Shown: positions 1 through 7,287 of the stretch, piece after piece
How the letters are laid out: each line of letters opens with the position of its first letter
Position numbering within the stretch: the stretch's first letter is position 1
Assembly: GCA_018883705.1 (NCBI GenBank)
Contig: JAHLFQ010000124.1
Location: 1 to 12,969, forward strand
DNA: 12,969 nt
Direction: 5' to 3'
Source of the DNA: Candidatus Cellulosilyticum pullistercoris
GTDB taxonomy: Bacteria > Bacillota > Clostridia > Lachnospirales > Cellulosilyticaceae
Notes under the pieces: model-generated
What the model saw: only the letters and a program-made list of their open reading frames with translations
Databases searched by the model: none
What the model was told of the DNA's origin: nothing
Position numbers and translations under genes: made by a program

Positions 1-1
1 G

Positions 2-1375
2 GCAAGAGATTTAAAAGGTCATCATGGAAATATTATTGCAGTGATAGGTGATGGCTCCTTAAGCGGTGGAGAAGCCTATGAAGGCTTAAATAATGCAGCA
101 GCATCAGGCAAAAATATAATCATACTTGTTAATGATAATGATATGTCTATAGCAGAAAATTATGGAGGTCTCTATCAAAACTTAGCATTATTGCGTCAGA
201 CAGAGGGAAGAGCAGAAAATAACTTCTTTAAAGCATTAGGATTCGATTACTATTATGTTAAAGAAGGGAATAATATTGAGGCATTAATTGAAGCATTTTC
301 AAAAGTTAAAGATATCAATCATCCAGTAGTTATTCATATGCACACTATTAAAGGAAAAGGTTATCAGGATGCAGAAGAAAATAAAGAAGCGTTCCATTGG
401 GTAATGCCTTTTGATTTAGAAACAAAAGAACCTTTGGTCCAAGTAAATAGAGATGAAACCTATAGCAGTTTAGCAGATAAGTTTTTATCTGAAAAGGCAA
501 GTAAAGATAATAAAATAATAGGAATTACTGCGGCGACACCAGCTATAGTAGGGTTATCTTCATTTAGAAATGAACATAAAGCACAATATATAGATGTAGG
601 TATAGCTGAAGAACATGCAGTCGCTTTTGCGTCAGCTATAGCGTCACAAGGTGGTAAACCTGTATTAGGCTTGATGAGTTCTTTTGTACAAAGAACGTAT
701 GATCAGTTGTCACAAGACCTTGCAATCAATAATAATCCTGCACTTATTATGATTTATGGAGGTGGGATAAGTGGTGGTGATGTAACCCATCTAGGAGTAT
801 TTGATATTCCTTTAATAGCTAATATTCCTAATATCGTTTATCTGGCTCCTACGAATAAAGAAGAATATCTTGCTATGATGGAATGGGGGATTGAGCAAGA
901 TAAATATCCAGTTGCTATTCGCGTACCTAATATGCAGGTTGTATCAACAGGTAAAAACGTAAAAGCAGACTTTAGTCATCTTAATACTTATGAAAAAGTA
1001 ATTGAGGGAAGCGAAGTGGCAGTTATTGGGCTCGGTAGTTTTTATCATCTTGGAGAGAAAGTACACAAAAAACTAAAAGAAACCACTGGTATAAATGCTA
1101 CATTAATCAACCCTAGGTTTATTAGTGGTATAGATGAAGTCTTATTAACAGATTTACTAGAGAACCATAAGTTAGTAATCACATTAGAGGATGGTATTCT
1201 CGATGGAGGTTTTGGAGAAAAGATTTCAAGATTCTATGGAGATAAGAAGATGAAAGTACTAAATTTTGGAGCCACTAAGGAATTTACTGATAGAGTGCCA
1301 TTAGAAGAATTATATAAGCGCTATCATTTAACGGATGAACTAATCTTATCAGATATTAAGGAAGCTTTAAAATAA
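2..1375 (+). CDS. dxs: 1-deoxy-D-xylulose-5-phosphate synthase-like TPP enzyme (5'-truncated by window)
   Basis: The reading frame is open from base 2, so the start lies outside the window; an internal GTG at 41 is not the start. DXS condenses pyruvate with glyceraldehyde 3-phosphate, using thiamine diphosphate, in the first step of the MEP isoprenoid pathway. Visible: the TPP motif GDGSLSGGEAYEGLN (bases 47-91) with its NDND partner, KGKGYQDAEE followed by a conserved FH, and the Pyr-domain DVGIAEEHAVAFA with the catalytic Glu at 608-610. A transketolase C-terminal domain follows. From the GDG motif to the end it is about 27 residues shorter than E. coli Dxs. It is divergent at the substrate site: the usual DRAG is replaced by IYGGG near 752-766, and the usual RYPRG by RVPNM near 920-934, although the TH of THxG is kept. 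It may therefore be a DXS paralogue with altered acceptor. Probably cotranscribed with the MerR gene 29 nt downstream. Confidence 0.8.
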   Translation, partial: ARDLKGHHGNIIAVIGDGSLSGGEAYEGLNNAAASGKNIIILVNDNDMSIAENYGGLYQNLALLRQTEGRAENNFFKALGFDYYYVKEGNNIEALIEAFSKVKDINHPVVIHMHTIKGKGYQDAEENKEAFHWVMPFDLETKEPLVQVNRDETYSSLADKFLSEKASKDNKIIGITAATPAIVGLSSFRNEHKAQYIDVGIAEEHAVAFASAIASQGGKPVLGLMSSFVQRTYDQLSQDLAINNNPALIMIYGGGISGGDVTHLGVFDIPLIANIPNIVYLAPTNKEEYLAMMEWGIEQDKYPVAIRVPNMQVVSTGKNVKADFSHLNTYEKVIEGSEVAVIGLGSFYHLGEKVHKKLKETTGINATLINPRFISGIDEVLLTDLLENHKLVITLEDGILDGGFGEKISRFYGDKKMKVLNFGATKEFTDRVPLEELYKRYHLTDELILSDIKEALK

Positions 1376-1404
1376 AAATGAATAGATGTTGGAGGTGAAT
1401 CCAT

Positions 1405-1779
1405 ATGACCATTACTGAAGTAAGTAAAAAGTATGATTTGTCGCCAGATACACTACGTTACTATGAACGTATTGGGTTAATTCCACCAGTCAATCGCAAT
1501 AAAAGTGGTGTAAGAGACTATACAGAAGACGATTGTAAGTGGGTAGAACTATCCAAGTGTTTACGTTCTGCAGGCATTCCTATAGAAGCACTGATTGAGT
1601 ACTGTACACTTACAAAGGAAGGTAATAAAACAATTTCAGCTAGAAAAGAACTTTTAATAGAACAGAGGAAAGAGCTTCTAGAAAAAATAAATGAGATGCA
1701 AAGCACGTTAGATAGGCTTAATTATAAAATAAGTAGGTATGAAGAGGCAGAAGTAACAGGAATTTTATCTTGGGATTAA
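1405..1779 (+). CDS. MerR-family regulator, AdhR/NmlR-like (electrophile-sensing type)
   Basis: A 124-aa DNA-binding protein. Residues 1-70 form the MerR winged helix, with SPDTLRYYERIGLIPP and GVRDYTEDD; residues about 77-113 form the dimerising coiled coil, rich in E, K and L. The start is fixed by GGAGGTG at 1391-1397, seven bases before ATG. From memory it matches B. subtilis AdhR closely (LRYYERxGLIPPVxR, GxRDYxEDD, KCxRxAG, IEALIEY), including a cysteine at residue 52 in SKCLRSAG, the position at which AdhR senses aldehydes and other thiol-reactive electrophiles. Known AdhR targets are a thiol-dependent dehydrogenase and a DJ-1/PfpI-family protein; here the neighbour is a DXS-like gene 29 nt upstream, so regulation of that gene or of itself is an inference. 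There is no metal-binding C-terminal cysteine cluster, which argues against a metal sensor. Confidence 0.9.
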   Translation: MTITEVSKKYDLSPDTLRYYERIGLIPPVNRNKSGVRDYTEDDCKWVELSKCLRSAGIPIEALIEYCTLTKEGNKTISARKELLIEQRKELLEKINEMQSTLDRLNYKISRYEEAEVTGILSWD

Positions 1780-1810
1780 TAAAATATCCTAATATTGGTA
1801 TCCATATCAA

Positions 1811-1845
1811 TGGACAGATATTCTATAGAGTATCTGTCCATTTTA
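1811..1845 (+). terminator. Hairpin terminator after the MerR gene
   Basis: A perfect 10-bp inverted repeat (TGGACAGATA at 1811-1820, TATCTGTCCA at 1831-1840) with a 10-nt loop is followed by TTTTAT. The T-run is short, so termination may be partial. It ends the DXS-like/MerR unit before fliB. A perfect TATAAT lies just downstream at 1849-1854, but without a convincing -35. Confidence 0.7.
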
Positions 1846-1900
1846 TATTATAATGACAAAAGATTAATTTAAGAAGCTAGAAGATACTTGAGGAGGTAAC

Positions 1901-3061
1901 ATGAGTCATAGCATTAAAATAAATTATTATGATACATTTCGTTGCATCGCAGATCAGTGTCCATTTACTTGTTGCCAAGAATGGAGAATAGGAGTAGATG
2001 AAAAGACACTTCAAAAATGGAAAGGTTTAAAGTTAAAAACGACAGATAGAGATGAAAAAAATCAATCTGAGCTTACGCTATGTGATTGTGTAGAAAAAGA
2101 AGAGACAGGTCAGATTATTAAACTTGGAAAAGATAAGAAATGCCCATTTCTTAATGAGAAAAAACTATGCAAGATCGTACTAGAATTAGGTGAAAATCAC
2201 TTATCAGACACATGCACCACCTTTCCAAGACAAATCAATACATTTGAGGATAGAACAGAATATTCTCTTGATCCTGGATGCCCTGCTGTTGTTGATTTAT
2301 TGAATCAAAATTTAAATGCTATACAGGAAGAAAGTAGTGCTCAAAGCGCATCGTTATTGTACTTAGTACGTGAAATGATTTTTACAATTCTAGAAGATGA
2401 AACTTATTTATTAACAGAGCGTATGATGATGATTTTCTATGCACTTCTAGAATTACTAGAGGAGAAGCATCTATCAGAAGAAAAAATAAATGCGTATAAA
2501 AATAGAAAACAGCTTCAGCCATTAGTTGATGCTATTAGAAAAATGAATTTTAATTCTTTCGATTCATTTTTTGAAAGAAACGAACTATTTCTAGATGTAG
2601 TGGAAAACTATCGCAAACAAAAGCTTTATGTAGCGTATTTAGAAGATATTTCACTACTTGCAGAAGAGCTAGAAGAAGCTTATGTGGAAGAGGAAATTTT
2701 AGAAAAGCTTGAAGCATTTGAAGAAGAATTAATAGCTTATGAGAAGTTACTAAAAAACTATTTAATAGCTGAAATCTTTGGAAACTGCCTAATGCCAGAT
2801 ATGACATTAGAGGATATGGTTATCTCTTTCCAGTGGATTACTCTAGAATATAGCGTCATCAAGCAAGCTATTTTCTTAAAGTGGTTAGCAGAAGGCGAAA
2901 AGACTGTGACCTATGAGATGGTTAAGTGCTATATAACAGTCATTTCAAGAGTAACAGGTTATGACCAAAGTGATATTAAAGAGTATCTAGAAAATAGTTT
3001 TGAAAGTATCATTTGGGAATGGGGATATCTTGCGCTTATAGTAGGAAATAGAAAGTTATAA
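1901..3061 (+). CDS. fliB: FliB-like flagellin lysine-N-methylase family protein
   Basis: A 386-aa protein of the FliB family, whose Salmonella member methylates surface lysines of flagellin. Cysteines are concentrated in the first third: C15, C20, C24 and C25 (FRCIADQCPFTCC), then C61, C63, C81 and C90 (CPFLNEKKLC), C105 (DTCTTFPR) and C127 (DPGCPAV). This cysteine-rich pattern, shared with the family, is consistent with an iron-sulfur cluster. Residues from about 140 to the end are predicted helical and poorly conserved, with a stretch rich in Glu around 245-285. The start is supported by GAGGAGGT just before ATG at 1901. No flagellin or flagellar gene is in view, so the substrate is open: orphan FliB-like genes are common in Clostridia and may act on flagellin encoded elsewhere or on another protein. 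It is transcribed alone between two hairpins. Confidence 0.85.
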   Translation: MSHSIKINYYDTFRCIADQCPFTCCQEWRIGVDEKTLQKWKGLKLKTTDRDEKNQSELTLCDCVEKEETGQIIKLGKDKKCPFLNEKKLCKIVLELGENHLSDTCTTFPRQINTFEDRTEYSLDPGCPAVVDLLNQNLNAIQEESSAQSASLLYLVREMIFTILEDETYLLTERMMMIFYALLELLEEKHLSEEKINAYKNRKQLQPLVDAIRKMNFNSFDSFFERNELFLDVVENYRKQKLYVAYLEDISLLAEELEEAYVEEEILEKLEAFEEELIAYEKLLKNYLIAEIFGNCLMPDMTLEDMVISFQWITLEYSVIKQAIFLKWLAEGEKTVTYEMVKCYITVISRVTGYDQSDIKEYLENSFESIIWEWGYLALIVGNRKL

Positions 3062-3082
3062 AATGGAATAGAATCATATAAA

Positions 3083-3130
3083 AAGATAAGCTAGTATGAG
3101 CAGAAAAATACTCATACTAGCTTTGTCTTT
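3083..3130. terminator. Bidirectional terminator between convergent fliB and the UppS-like gene
   Basis: A perfect 13-bp inverted repeat (3088-3100 and 3111-3123, core GCTAGTATGAG) with a 10-nt loop. On the minus strand it is followed by a good U-tract (the plus-strand A-run at about 3080-3084); on the plus strand by the weaker CTTTGTCTTTT. Its place between two converging genes fits use in both directions. Confidence 0.8.
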
Positions 3131-3144
3131 TAAGTTAAATATCT

Positions 3145-3789
3145 TTAACCACCTAAAGTGACATCTTGTTTGCTGTACCAGGATAAAGCCTCTAAGAATT
3201 GCTTCTCACAAAAATCAGGCCACATTTCATCTAGAGTATAAAAGTCTGCATAAACAGATTGAACAGGCAAAAGGCCAGATAAGCGTTTTCTACCACCCCA
3301 ACGAATAACAAGGTCAATTCGTGAAATACCTTTAGAACCTAGTGATTCCATAATCGTATGGCGATTGGTAGTAGCTATACTTAGTTTTCCTAAATCCCAT
3401 TCCCAGCCATAATTAACAAGGAAATTGACTTTAGTTGTACCTTCTCCAAATTGAACACGTTCATTAGTGTAAGGAAGTAGCTCTTTAGGGAACATAGGAG
3501 AGGCTGTATTACCTACAACTAGCAGGTTAACATTTTCTTGTTTAATCAGTTCAATGGCATTAATACAGGCATTTACAAAGGACTTAACCTGTACAGAAGG
3601 ACGTTTGCAATTATCAGTAGTAAAGCCATAGTAAGTTAATTCTTCAACTCCATATTGCTGAGCTATGCGAAGTGCTTCTACACCAGGATTTAACCCATGT
3701 TCATAACCTTCGTGTTTTTCAAGACCAGAATTTTTTGCCCAGCGTCTATTACCATCAGGGATAATGGCAATATGTTTAGGAATTCTCAT
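3145..3789 (-). CDS. Divergent cis-prenyltransferase (undecaprenyl diphosphate synthase family)
   Basis: A 214-aa member of the UppS family, which elongates allylic diphosphates with isopentenyl diphosphate in Z configuration. It is clearly shorter than ordinary bacterial UppS (about 240-250 aa). Landmarks: HIAIIPDGNRRWA with catalytic Asp12, YYGFTTDNCKRP (canonical YAFSTENWKRP), VNYGWEWD, DLVIRWGGRKRLSG with Arg163 and Arg169, QSVYADFY and WPDF. Key differences from the textbook enzyme: the phosphate-binding IRTSGExRxSN has become IRWGGRKRLSG (Glu to Arg, Asn to Gly), and the metal-binding Glu of AYxE is Asp182. The central region is compressed. It may make a short prenyl chain or a non-standard product rather than the cell-wall carrier lipid. 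An AAAGGAG site lies 10 nt before ATG. The AraC gene ends 118 nt upstream with no clear terminator between them, so readthrough is possible. Confidence 0.8.
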   Translation of the reverse strand: MRIPKHIAIIPDGNRRWAKNSGLEKHEGYEHGLNPGVEALRIAQQYGVEELTYYGFTTDNCKRPSVQVKSFVNACINAIELIKQENVNLLVVGNTASPMFPKELLPYTNERVQFGEGTTKVNFLVNYGWEWDLGKLSIATTNRHTIMESLGSKGISRIDLVIRWGGRKRLSGLLPVQSVYADFYTLDEMWPDFCEKQFLEALSWYSKQDVTLGG

Positions 3790-3907
3790 AGATTATCGAC
3801 TCCTTTCATAAAAGAAAGTATTGCCAATAAAATTTTAATTTATAAAATATTTTTTAAGGTAAATAGCAATAATAAAAAGATAAGATTTCTCATTAAATGG
3901 ATAGAAG

Positions 3908-4795
3908 TTATTGAAAGGATTTTCGATATTGAGTAGGTGTCATTTTCATTTTCTTTTTAAAAGATTGAATAAAGTGGCTTACATCATTAAAACCAACCAT
4001 GCCAGCAATGGTTGTAACTGAATAGTTCGTTTCCTTTAATAAGTCAGCACCTTTATTCAGTCTAAAAAGAATTAAATAGTCATAAGGCGTCATATGAATA
4101 GTGTTTTTAAAAGAGCGGCAGCACTCACCATTACTGATATGAACTGTTTTGGCAATGTCTTCTAAAGTCACTTCTTTCATGTAATTGCTATGAATAAAAG
4201 CAAGCATAGCTTGAAGATTTTCTTGCTTTTTAATAGAGTTTTGGGAAACTTTTATTAAAGAGTCTTTGACAGAACGTATTAGAAGAAGCCAGATTTCTGT
4301 GAGAGAAATGGAAATTTCATAATTTTTAGCATAGGTCTCTTCATCTAAGCACAACTTTCTGAGTGACCAAAGTTTTTCAATAATATGAGTTTGCCAAGGT
4401 ACATCGTTAGTTAAAATTTGAGCAGGGAAACAATAATTAGTGGTAAAAGGTAAGATGTAATCGAGTTCTAACTGGCTACCTGAGAAGAAAGATAGAAGTT
4501 TGGTAGGAAAATTAAAGCTGACATATTCCCCTGACTTACTAATATGGCTAGTCATATGAAGCAGGCCACTATTAATAAAAATGGCATCACCGGCTTTTAA
4601 TTCATAATGAGTACCACTTACTTGCATGGATACTGTACCGCTAGTGACTAAAGTAAATTGTAAAGCCTCATGCCAGTGAAGGTAGTGATAACCAGGGCCA
4701 GGAGGAATACAGTCATTACGATTAACAGTAAACATAGTAAAGGGAAAAGTTTCATTTTTATACAAGCTGCTTTTATGTAATTCATCAGATAACAT
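3908..4795 (-). CDS. AraC-family transcriptional regulator with cupin sensor domain
   Basis: A 295-aa regulator. Residues about 25-100 form an N-terminal cupin-type sensing domain, recognisable by YHYLHWHEALQF (His40 and His42), the GxVxMQVxG strand pair and KAGDAIFINSGLLH. Residues about 196-293 form the double helix-turn-helix: the first is VTLEDIAKTVHISNGECCRSFK, written here in parts as VTLEDIAKTVHIS and GECCRSFK, and the second ends SVTTIAGMVGFNDVSHFIQS followed by the family signature MTPTQYRKS. Such proteins usually sense a sugar or other small metabolite and activate a nearby operon. It is divergent from lrgA with a 133-bp shared spacer, so lrgAB is the likeliest target; the downstream UppS-like gene is a second possibility. 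The effector cannot be read from the sequence. Confidence 0.9.
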   Translation of the reverse strand: MLSDELHKSSLYKNETFPFTMFTVNRNDCIPPGPGYHYLHWHEALQFTLVTSGTVSMQVSGTHYELKAGDAIFINSGLLHMTSHISKSGEYVSFNFPTKLLSFFSGSQLELDYILPFTTNYCFPAQILTNDVPWQTHIIEKLWSLRKLCLDEETYAKNYEISISLTEIWLLLIRSVKDSLIKVSQNSIKKQENLQAMLAFIHSNYMKEVTLEDIAKTVHISNGECCRSFKNTIHMTPYDYLILFRLNKGADLLKETNYSVTTIAGMVGFNDVSHFIQSFKKKMKMTPTQYRKSFQ

Positions 4796-4834
4796 AATAT
4801 ACTCCTAAATATCAATATAATTATATTTTTTGTT

Positions 4835-4876
4835 AGTATATATATACTTTAAAGAAAATAATGATGATATTATTAT
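4835..4876 (+). promoter_or_regulatory. Candidate lrgAB promoter and adjoining palindrome
   Basis: In the AraC/lrgA spacer there is a perfect 14-bp palindrome, AGTATATATATACT (4835-4848), directly followed by a possible -35 TTTAAA (4848-4853), a 17-bp gap and a possible -10 TATTAT (4871-4876). The spacing is right and the palindrome sits where an activator would bind, but the whole region is AT-rich and the matches are imperfect. Confidence 0.35.
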
Positions 4877-4928
4877 ATTTATGTTTGAATCATTAGGAAA
4901 GGAAATTTTGTAATTTTAGGAGGAAACT

Positions 4929-5303
4929 ATGAAATTTATAAGGCAATTTGGTATTATTTTATTGGTTACTTTCTTAAGTGAAGTATTAAAGTATTATATT
5001 CCCTTGCAGATTCCAGCTAGTATTTATGGGTTAGTGCTCATGCTAGTAGCCTTAAAGACACGGATTATTCCATTAGAGGCTGTTAAGGAGGCTGGAAAAT
5101 TTTTAATAGAGATTATGCCACTTATGTTTATTCCAGCAGCAGTTGGATTAATGGATTCATGGGGCATATTAAAACCTATTTGTGTGCCAGTTATTATGAT
5201 TACTATTATTTCTACTATAGGCGTAATGGTGGTTTCAGGAAGAATGACACAGTTTGTGATTCGTTTAGAAAAGAGGAAGCATGATGAAGGAAATGTTATG
5301 TAA
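4929..5303 (+). CDS. lrgA: LrgA/CidA-family membrane protein
   Basis: A 124-aa integral membrane protein with about four hydrophobic segments (roughly residues 5-20, 29-43, 58-77 and 84-104) and a charged tail RLEKRKHDEGN. Family motifs are IPASIYGLVLML and MPLMFIPAAVGLMD. The LrgA/CidA family was first described as holin/antiholin-like; later work on B. subtilis PftAB (YsbAB) and Streptococcus mutans LrgAB showed a role in pyruvate transport. AGGAGG at 4918-4923 precedes ATG. The reading frame overlaps the start of lrgB by 23 nt, so the two are translated together and probably form one complex. In many Firmicutes the pair is controlled by the LytS/LytR two-component system; here an AraC-type regulator is divergent instead. 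Confidence 0.92.
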   Translation: MKFIRQFGIILLVTFLSEVLKYYIPLQIPASIYGLVLMLVALKTRIIPLEAVKEAGKFLIEIMPLMFIPAAVGLMDSWGILKPICVPVIMITIISTIGVMVVSGRMTQFVIRLEKRKHDEGNVM

Positions 5304-5976
5304 TTCTACCTTCTTAGGTGTAATGATTAGTATTTTAACTTATGAGCTAGGAAGGTTACTCAAGAAAAAATTTAAGTTAGCTATTTTTAATCCAGTACTT
5401 ATTTCAATTATTTCAGTGATTCTTTTACTTTTATTTTTTGATGTAGATTATACAAGTTATAACGAGGGTGCAAAATACTTAAGTTATCTTCTAACACCAG
5501 CAACAGTGTGTTTAGCTATTCCTCTGTATGAACAGTTAGAGTTATTACGAGAAAATGCTAAAGCTATTATAATAGGCTTAGTTTCGGGAGTCATAACAAG
5601 CTTAGTGTGTGTTCTAGTGCTTTCATTATTATTTCATTTGGACCATCAGGCTTATGTAACTTTACTTCCTAAGTCGATTACAACGGCCATTGGAATGGGC
5701 GTTTCAGAAGAAATGGGAGGCATGGTGACAATAACGGTTGCAGTTATCATTATTACTGGTGTGTTGGGAAATATGATAGCAGAATCAATTTGTAAGATTT
5801 TCCGTATAGAAGAGCCTATTGCAAAAGGGATTGCCATTGGTTCTTCGGCTCATGCTATAGGCACAGCCAAAGCGCTGGAAATGGGAGAAATTGAAGGGGC
5901 AATGAGTAGCCTTTCTATTGTCGTAGCCGGATTATTAACGGTTATAGGCGCATCAATATTTGCTAATTTTATTTAG
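5281..5976 (+). CDS. lrgB: LrgB-family membrane protein
   Basis: A 231-aa polytopic membrane protein of the usual family length. Conserved LrgB segments are FNPVLISII (36-44), YLSYLLTPATVCLAIPLY (66-83), LPKSITTAIGMGVSEEMGG (129-147) and AIGSSAHAIGTAKALEMGEIEG (185-206, given by its ends: AIGSSAHAIGTAKA and EMGEIEG). LrgB works with LrgA; the plant homologue PLGG1 carries glycolate and glycerate, and bacterial pairs move pyruvate, so small-carboxylate transport is the best inference, with a role in murein hydrolase control as the older alternative. Translation starts inside lrgA: ATG at 5281 has GAGGA seven bases upstream, and ATG at 5284 and 5293 are possible alternatives. A strong hairpin ends the operon. 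Confidence 0.92.
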   Translation: MMKEMLCNSTFLGVMISILTYELGRLLKKKFKLAIFNPVLISIISVILLLLFFDVDYTSYNEGAKYLSYLLTPATVCLAIPLYEQLELLRENAKAIIIGLVSGVITSLVCVLVLSLLFHLDHQAYVTLLPKSITTAIGMGVSEEMGGMVTITVAVIIITGVLGNMIAESICKIFRIEEPIAKGIAIGSSAHAIGTAKALEMGEIEGAMSSLSIVVAGLLTVIGASIFANFI

Positions 5977-5995
5977 ACAAACTTATACATAGAAT

Positions 5996-6047
5996 AAAAA
6001 GAACGAAAGCTTTACTTATCAATGAAGTAAAGCTTTCGTTTCTTTTT
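5996..6047. terminator. Strong bidirectional terminator between lrgB and the F420-ligase-like gene
   Basis: A perfect 16-bp stem (6002-6017 with 6025-6040, AACGAAAGCTTTACTT and its complement) encloses a 7-nt loop. TCTTTTT follows on the plus strand and an A-run (5996-6000) precedes it, giving a U-tract for the minus-strand transcript as well. It lies between converging genes. Confidence 0.92.
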
Positions 6048-6057
6048 GGTTGTTGTA

Positions 6058-7248
6058 TTATTTTGTAAAGTTATCAAAGTAACCTTGGATAAAGATAATA
6101 GGTGTCCCTTTATCACCACTTCCAGAAGTTAAGTCTGAAAGTGAACCAATAAGATCTGTTAATCTTCTAGGAGTAGTACCTTGAGAAGCCATGTTACCTA
6201 CAAGGTCAGTTTCTTTATTGCGGATATAATCAGAAATAGCTTCTTTAAGAGCATCACCGCTTAAGTGAGCAAAGTCATTATCTGCTAAGTATTTAAGTTT
6301 AACTTCATTTGGTTGTCCATCAAGGCCTTTAGTATAAGCAGGAGAAACAACAGGGTCAGCAAGTTCCCAAATTTTACCTACTGGATCTTTGAAGGCACCA
6401 TCCCCATAGACCATAACTTCTACTGTTTTACCTGTTTTTTCTTTAAGCATAGCTTGAATACGGTCTACTACTGGCTGACAGTCACGAGGGAAGAGTTTTA
6501 CAGTATCTTCAGTTGCTTTATTAGAACCAAGAAGACCGTAAGCTTCATTATATCCACTACCATCAATAGGTGCACATAAAATATCATCAAGGCCATAAAC
6601 AGTTTCTGCGCCATTAGCCTTAAGAATACGTTTAGTACGTGCTCTTGTATGAATATCACAAGTAATGATATGTTTTGTGTAATCTAAGATAGTTTTTGGG
6701 TGATTAGAGAAAATAACTTCACATTCAGCACCACAAGATTCTACTAGATTTTTATAATACTCAATGTAATCCACACCTGTGAAAGTATGTTTATTGTAGC
6801 CAAATAAATCACGGAACTCTTTTTCAGTTAATACATCTGTCCAAGGGTTAATGCCTTTTTCATCAAGTAAATCAAGGTCTACTAAATGATTACCTACTTC
6901 ATCAGAAGGATAGCTGAGCATAAGGACTACTTTTTTAGCTCCTTTTGCAATACCACGAAGACAAATCGCAAAACGATTACGACTTAGAATAGGGAAAATG
7001 ACACCGATTGTATTGTCACCAAACTTATTAGCTACATCTTTAGCAATAGCATCTACAGAAGCGTAGTTTCCTTGCGCACGAGCCACAACAGCTTCTGTTA
7101 CTGTTACAATATCTTGATCTTGGATGTGAAAGCCTTCAGCTTCTGAAGCCTTAATGACACTATCTACAACGATAGCTGCAATATCGTCCCCTTCACGAAT
7201 AATGGGTGCACGAAGCCCTCTAACAACAGTTCCTACCATTCTTTCCAT
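6058..7248 (-). CDS. Coenzyme F420-0:L-glutamate ligase-like (CofE/FbiB-type domain) protein of unknown function
   Basis: A 396-aa soluble protein. The N-terminal half resembles the F420 ligase (CofE) family: a GLRAPIIREGDDIAAIV segment (11-27) matching the family's GDD-containing start, DQDIVTVTEAVVARAQG (44-60) matching DGDIVVVxxKxVSKAEG, and LSRNRFAICLRGIAKGAKK (88-106). The C-terminal half has conserved-looking blocks GSNKATEDTVKLFPRD, VYGDGAFKDPVGKIWELADP (280-299) and GNMASQGTTPRRL. CofE adds glutamate to F420-0 using GTP, but ordinary CofE is about 250 aa and clostridia of this kind are not known to make F420, so the substrate is probably another molecule. AAGGAG lies about ten nt before ATG. 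The divergent LysR gene 110 bp away may regulate it. Confidence 0.75.
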   Translation of the reverse strand: MERMVGTVVRGLRAPIIREGDDIAAIVVDSVIKASEAEGFHIQDQDIVTVTEAVVARAQGNYASVDAIAKDVANKFGDNTIGVIFPILSRNRFAICLRGIAKGAKKVVLMLSYPSDEVGNHLVDLDLLDEKGINPWTDVLTEKEFRDLFGYNKHTFTGVDYIEYYKNLVESCGAECEVIFSNHPKTILDYTKHIITCDIHTRARTKRILKANGAETVYGLDDILCAPIDGSGYNEAYGLLGSNKATEDTVKLFPRDCQPVVDRIQAMLKEKTGKTVEVMVYGDGAFKDPVGKIWELADPVVSPAYTKGLDGQPNEVKLKYLADNDFAHLSGDALKEAISDYIRNKETDLVGNMASQGTTPRRLTDLIGSLSDLTSGSGDKGTPIIFIQGYFDNFTK

Positions 7249-7287
7249 TTTAATCGCTCCTTAAATATGTATTAAAAAACTCACTAC

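Noticed and set aside
41..43. GTG as the start of the DXS-like protein
   Set aside because: The frame is open to base 2 and already reads a DXS-like sequence (RDLKGHHGNIIA) before it; the gene is cut by the window edge.
1794..1811. Small inverted repeat just before the MerR terminator
   Set aside because: The loop would be only two bases and the stem contains a wobble and is A/T-rich; no role is supported.
1..3789. An isoprenoid gene cluster formed by the DXS-like and UppS-like genes
   Set aside because: They are on opposite strands, separated by the MerR gene, a terminator, fliB and a bidirectional terminator; common regulation is not supported by the layout.
3697..3936. A 79-codon plus-strand frame covering the start of the UppS-like gene and the spacer
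   Set aside because: It is antisense to the UppS N-terminus, its sequence is low-complexity in the AT-rich spacer, and no ribosome binding site is present.
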